DNA from: Anaerolineae bacterium
GTDB lineage: Bacteria > Chloroflexota > Anaerolineae > DUEN01
Assembly: GCA_025060615.1 (NCBI GenBank)
Contig: JANXBS010000003.1
Span: forward strand, 193,284-257,283
Direction of reading: 5' to 3'
DNA length: 64,000 bases
The position numbers were made by a program, and so were the translations under genes. Shown one piece after another: positions 62,117-64,000 of this stretch. A model generated the notes under the pieces. It had not been told where the DNA came from. It saw only the letters and a program-made list of their open reading frames with translations, and made no database searches. Numbering within the stretch: the stretch's first letter is position 1; every line of letters begins with the position of its first letter.

Positions 62117-63514
62117 TTACTTGCCGGCGAATTTGGAATTCCACTCGTCTTCGAACTTCTTAAGCGTTGCTTCAACCTCGCCCTTCTTGGTGACTACCTC
62201 TTGCACCGCCGCCGATACCGTGTCGGCCAACTCAGGATAATAAGCCGTCGGCGGCATAGGACGCCCATTCTTAGCCGCCTCCAGCCATATCTGATAGAAG
62301 GGGGTCTGGAACTCAGGTGTCTCCCACATGCTCAAGCGAGCCGGCAATCCAGCATCGGGATAATCCACCAACATCTCCGCTTTCATAGCGAACTCGATCA
62401 GCTTCATCGCTAAATCTGGATTGGGGCTCAGCTTATGGATCGAGAGACACCAGGCGTTCGTGAATTGGGCTTTGACCGAGGTGGGTACCACCATCACGCC
62501 AGCGACATCCGGCATACAGGTGGTTTTAGGCGGGAAGCAGTCCTTGAACCAACCCTTCTCATTGACGGCAGCGATCCAATAGCTACCGAAGCCCCACGCT
62601 GTGGCGACCTTCCCGTTGATGAAGTCACCCAAGCAACGCTCATCATACGTGCCCGTGATAGCGAATTCAGGCGTGATCTTGTCCTTGTAGATCCAATCCA
62701 GGATCGTCTGCACTGCCTGGACGCCTGCCTCTCCGGCGAAGGAAGCCTTCTTGGTCTCCGCATCCCAGATATCGCCGCCGAAGTGCCAGACAAGCGGGGC
62801 CACATAGAGTTCGATCGTCGCGCGTGAGGCCCCCAAGAACATGCCCATGCCCCATACATCCGCCGTGGTCGTAGCTCTAGCTGCTTCAACAGCCTCCTCT
62901 AAAGTGGTAATGGGCTTGTCTGGATCCAGACCGGCGGCCTGGTAAAGATCACGGCGATAGACATTCGTGCGAGTGTGCACACCCGTTGCAATCCCAATTT
63001 GCTGCCCACCGACATTGCCCGCCTTCCAGCCTGGGCTCCAGTTGAGGTCCTTCAGCTCGGACTCCGGCCATTTCTGAATATAAGGAGTCATGTCTAAAAA
63101 GTCGCCCACATCCAGATGCTTGGCCATCAATTGAGGAGAGCTTAGGAAGACATCATGAGGGATTCCAGCCTGGTAATCCAGAATGGATCGTTGGTCAATC
63201 TGATCCCATTTGAACTCTTCCAGCTCCACTTTGACATCAGGGTTCTCGGCTTCAAAGGCCTGGATGGTCTTCTCAATCCATTTCAAGTTCAGACTGCGAT
63301 TGGGCTCCGGGATCAGCGTGTAGAATTGGGCGAACTTGACCACTTTTTTCTCAGCGGGAGCTGGGGCTTTCTCCACTGCCGGAGCAGCCGGCGCGGGCGT
63401 TGGAACTACACATCCACCAAGGGCCGAAAGCGCGCCTACAGCAAAACCCAAAACACCGGCACGACGCAAAAACTCACGGCGGCTGAGTTTCACCTGTCTG
63501 AGATCCTGTTTCAT
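62117..63514 (-). CDS. extracellular sugar-binding lipoprotein (family 1) with Tat signal
   Basis: About 465 residues. The N-terminus has a twin-arginine motif (S-R-R-E-F-L-R-R) and a lipobox L-G-G-C, then a Pro/Ala linker and a MalE-type fold (W-I-E-K-T-I-Q-A-F-E-A-E-N-P-D-V). It binds a carbohydrate for the MalF/MalG pair downstream. ATG 63514 follows GAGGAGGG; the open frame to 63547 lies in the leader. A strong promoter is at 63599-63627. Confidence 0.9.
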   Translation of the reverse strand: MKQDLRQVKLSRREFLRRAGVLGFAVGALSALGGCVVPTPAPAAPAVEKAPAPAEKKVVKFAQFYTLIPEPNRSLNLKWIEKTIQAFEAENPDVKVELEEFKWDQIDQRSILDYQAGIPHDVFLSSPQLMAKHLDVGDFLDMTPYIQKWPESELKDLNWSPGWKAGNVGGQQIGIATGVHTRTNVYRRDLYQAAGLDPDKPITTLEEAVEAARATTTADVWGMGMFLGASRATIELYVAPLVWHFGGDIWDAETKKASFAGEAGVQAVQTILDWIYKDKITPEFAITGTYDERCLGDFINGKVATAWGFGSYWIAAVNEKGWFKDCFPPKTTCMPDVAGVMVVPTSVKAQFTNAWCLSIHKLSPNPDLAMKLIEFAMKAEMLVDYPDAGLPARLSMWETPEFQTPFYQIWLEAAKNGRPMPPTAYYPELADTVSAAVQEVVTKKGEVEATLKKFEDEWNSKFAGK

Positions 63515-63598
63515 GGTATCCCTCCTCTTTTTTGTGTAAGGGTGCATCCGGCAGCCTTCTGCTCATCATGATAGGGGAAAGTCATCAGGGCCATTCAA

Positions 63599-63627
63599 AT
63601 TGTATCACCAGGCTAATGCTGTGTCAA
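63599..63627 (-). promoter_or_regulatory. promoter of the third sugar ABC operon
   Basis: On the minus strand: TTGACA (63627-63622), 17 bases, TACAAT (63604-63599). It predicts a leader of about 78 bases before the ATG at 63514. Confidence 0.72.
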
Positions 63628-63765
63628 GGAATTTTGTAACTGGTACTAACGGAGGAGGCGCGGCGGGGCTTTTTTACCTGTTTGACTCGGCCTCAGGGGC
63701 AAAAGTGGAAACCGAGAGAAGACAAGCCAAGAGCCTGATGCGAGGTTTTTGGGGGGCGAATGCCC
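63628..63765. other. short intergenic stretch before the chimeric remnant
   Basis: 138 bp with no recognisable gene; G-rich at 63650-63676 and 63745-63756. Its relation to the duplicated segment is unclear. Confidence 0.35.
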
Positions 63766-64000
63766 TCCTATATCAGGAGGCCATTGCCGAGCGAGGTGAG
63801 ACCACCCAGGTGATCGAGAACCCCAAGCATCCTTACGTGCAACTGCTGATTGATTTGATCCCGGTGCCCGATCCCATTCAGAGATGGAATACGAACCTGG
63901 TTTTGTCTTTCTGCATGGAGCTCATTTGGAAAAAGCTGAGCTGCGCGATGCGAATTTGGAGGGCGCGAACCTAGAGGGGGCCATCCTGGTGCGAGCCGAT
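63766..64000 (+). pseudogene. chimeric remnant: dppF-like fragment joined to pentapeptide-gene fragment
   Basis: 63766-63905 matches 58481-58620 of the dppF-like gene (about ten differences in 140 bases, in step with no gaps). After four unmatched bases, 63910-64000 matches 60015-60105 of the pentapeptide gene (about four differences in 91 bases). The intervening 1.4 kb is missing. The copy runs off the window edge. It is in the same orientation and order as the intact genes about 4-5 kb to the left. The dppF part is open within a spurious 124-residue frame but has no start or partner domains. Confidence 0.85.

Noticed and set aside
63600..63974. 124-residue frame at the right edge
   Set aside because: It is a chance frame running through the promoter of the third ABC operon and the decayed dppF fragment; only the middle part resembles a protein.
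1..64000. tRNA, rRNA, tmRNA, CRISPR arrays, insertion sequences, replication origin
   Set aside because: Read for in the intergenic regions; no cloverleaf with a conserved T-loop, no spaced direct repeats and no transposase or integrase gene was recognised. A covariance-model search (tRNAscan-SE, Infernal) was not possible here.

Overview
The window looks like chromosomal DNA of a Gram-positive-type (single-membrane) heterotroph with a moderately high G+C content, most likely a member of the Chloroflexota (Anaerolineae/Thermoflexia-like). This is inference. It rests on Ala/Pro/Thr-rich linkers after the lipoprotein cysteine of the solute-binding proteins, frequent GTG/TTG starts, many sugar ABC transporters without outer-membrane genes, and sigma70-type promoters (TTGACA-17-TATAAT-like) in front of several operons. 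No rRNA, tRNA, CRISPR array, insertion sequence or phage gene was recognised.

Layout. 1-3.3 kb: the 3' end of a membrane glycosyltransferase-like gene and two ABC-2 permeases with no ATPase beside them. 3.5-5.4 kb: a radical SAM enzyme followed by a CDGSH iron-sulfur protein. 5.5-9.9 kb: a TetR repressor with a palindromic operator, and a heterodimeric ABC exporter. 9.9-13.0 kb: two tandem S41 processing peptidases followed by smpB. 13.3-15.8 kb: a CelD-like acyltransferase and a GT4 glycosyltransferase behind a leader hairpin. 15.8-30.3 kb: an eleven-gene minus-strand sugar locus with an RbsABC-type transporter, two TIM-barrel epimerases/isomerases, a cupin protein, an oxidoreductase, a GH42 beta-galactosidase, a zinc dehydrogenase, ribulokinase and an asparaginase-family hydrolase. 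30.5-37.0 kb: housekeeping and small genes (mnmA, three small membrane or coiled-coil proteins, the NAD(P)HX repair enzyme, a MerR-like regulator, an HDOD protein, a SRAP protein).

37.1-47.6 kb: a second plus-strand sugar operon under a GntR/UTRA regulator (SIS protein, ROK kinase, solute-binding protein, two permeases, a hybrid hydrolase lipoprotein, a GH42-like enzyme). An MntA-HepT toxin-antitoxin pair with a frameshifted toxin sits between the two permease genes. 47.7-48.1 kb: remnants of a chromate transporter. 48.2-60.2 kb: a GH38 alpha-mannosidase divergent from a LacI regulator that heads a five-gene Opp/Dpp-type transporter locus, ending in a membrane-anchored pentapeptide-repeat protein. 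60.2-63.6 kb: a third sugar ABC operon on the minus strand. The last ~235 bp are a diverged chimeric copy of the dppF-like gene joined to the pentapeptide gene.

Overall this is a carbohydrate-acquisition region: four ABC importers, three clear glycosidases, and regulators of the LacI and GntR families. A recurring structural feature is a long perfect inverted repeat immediately downstream of every one of the four solute-binding-protein genes, consistent with differential mRNA stability in each importer operon.
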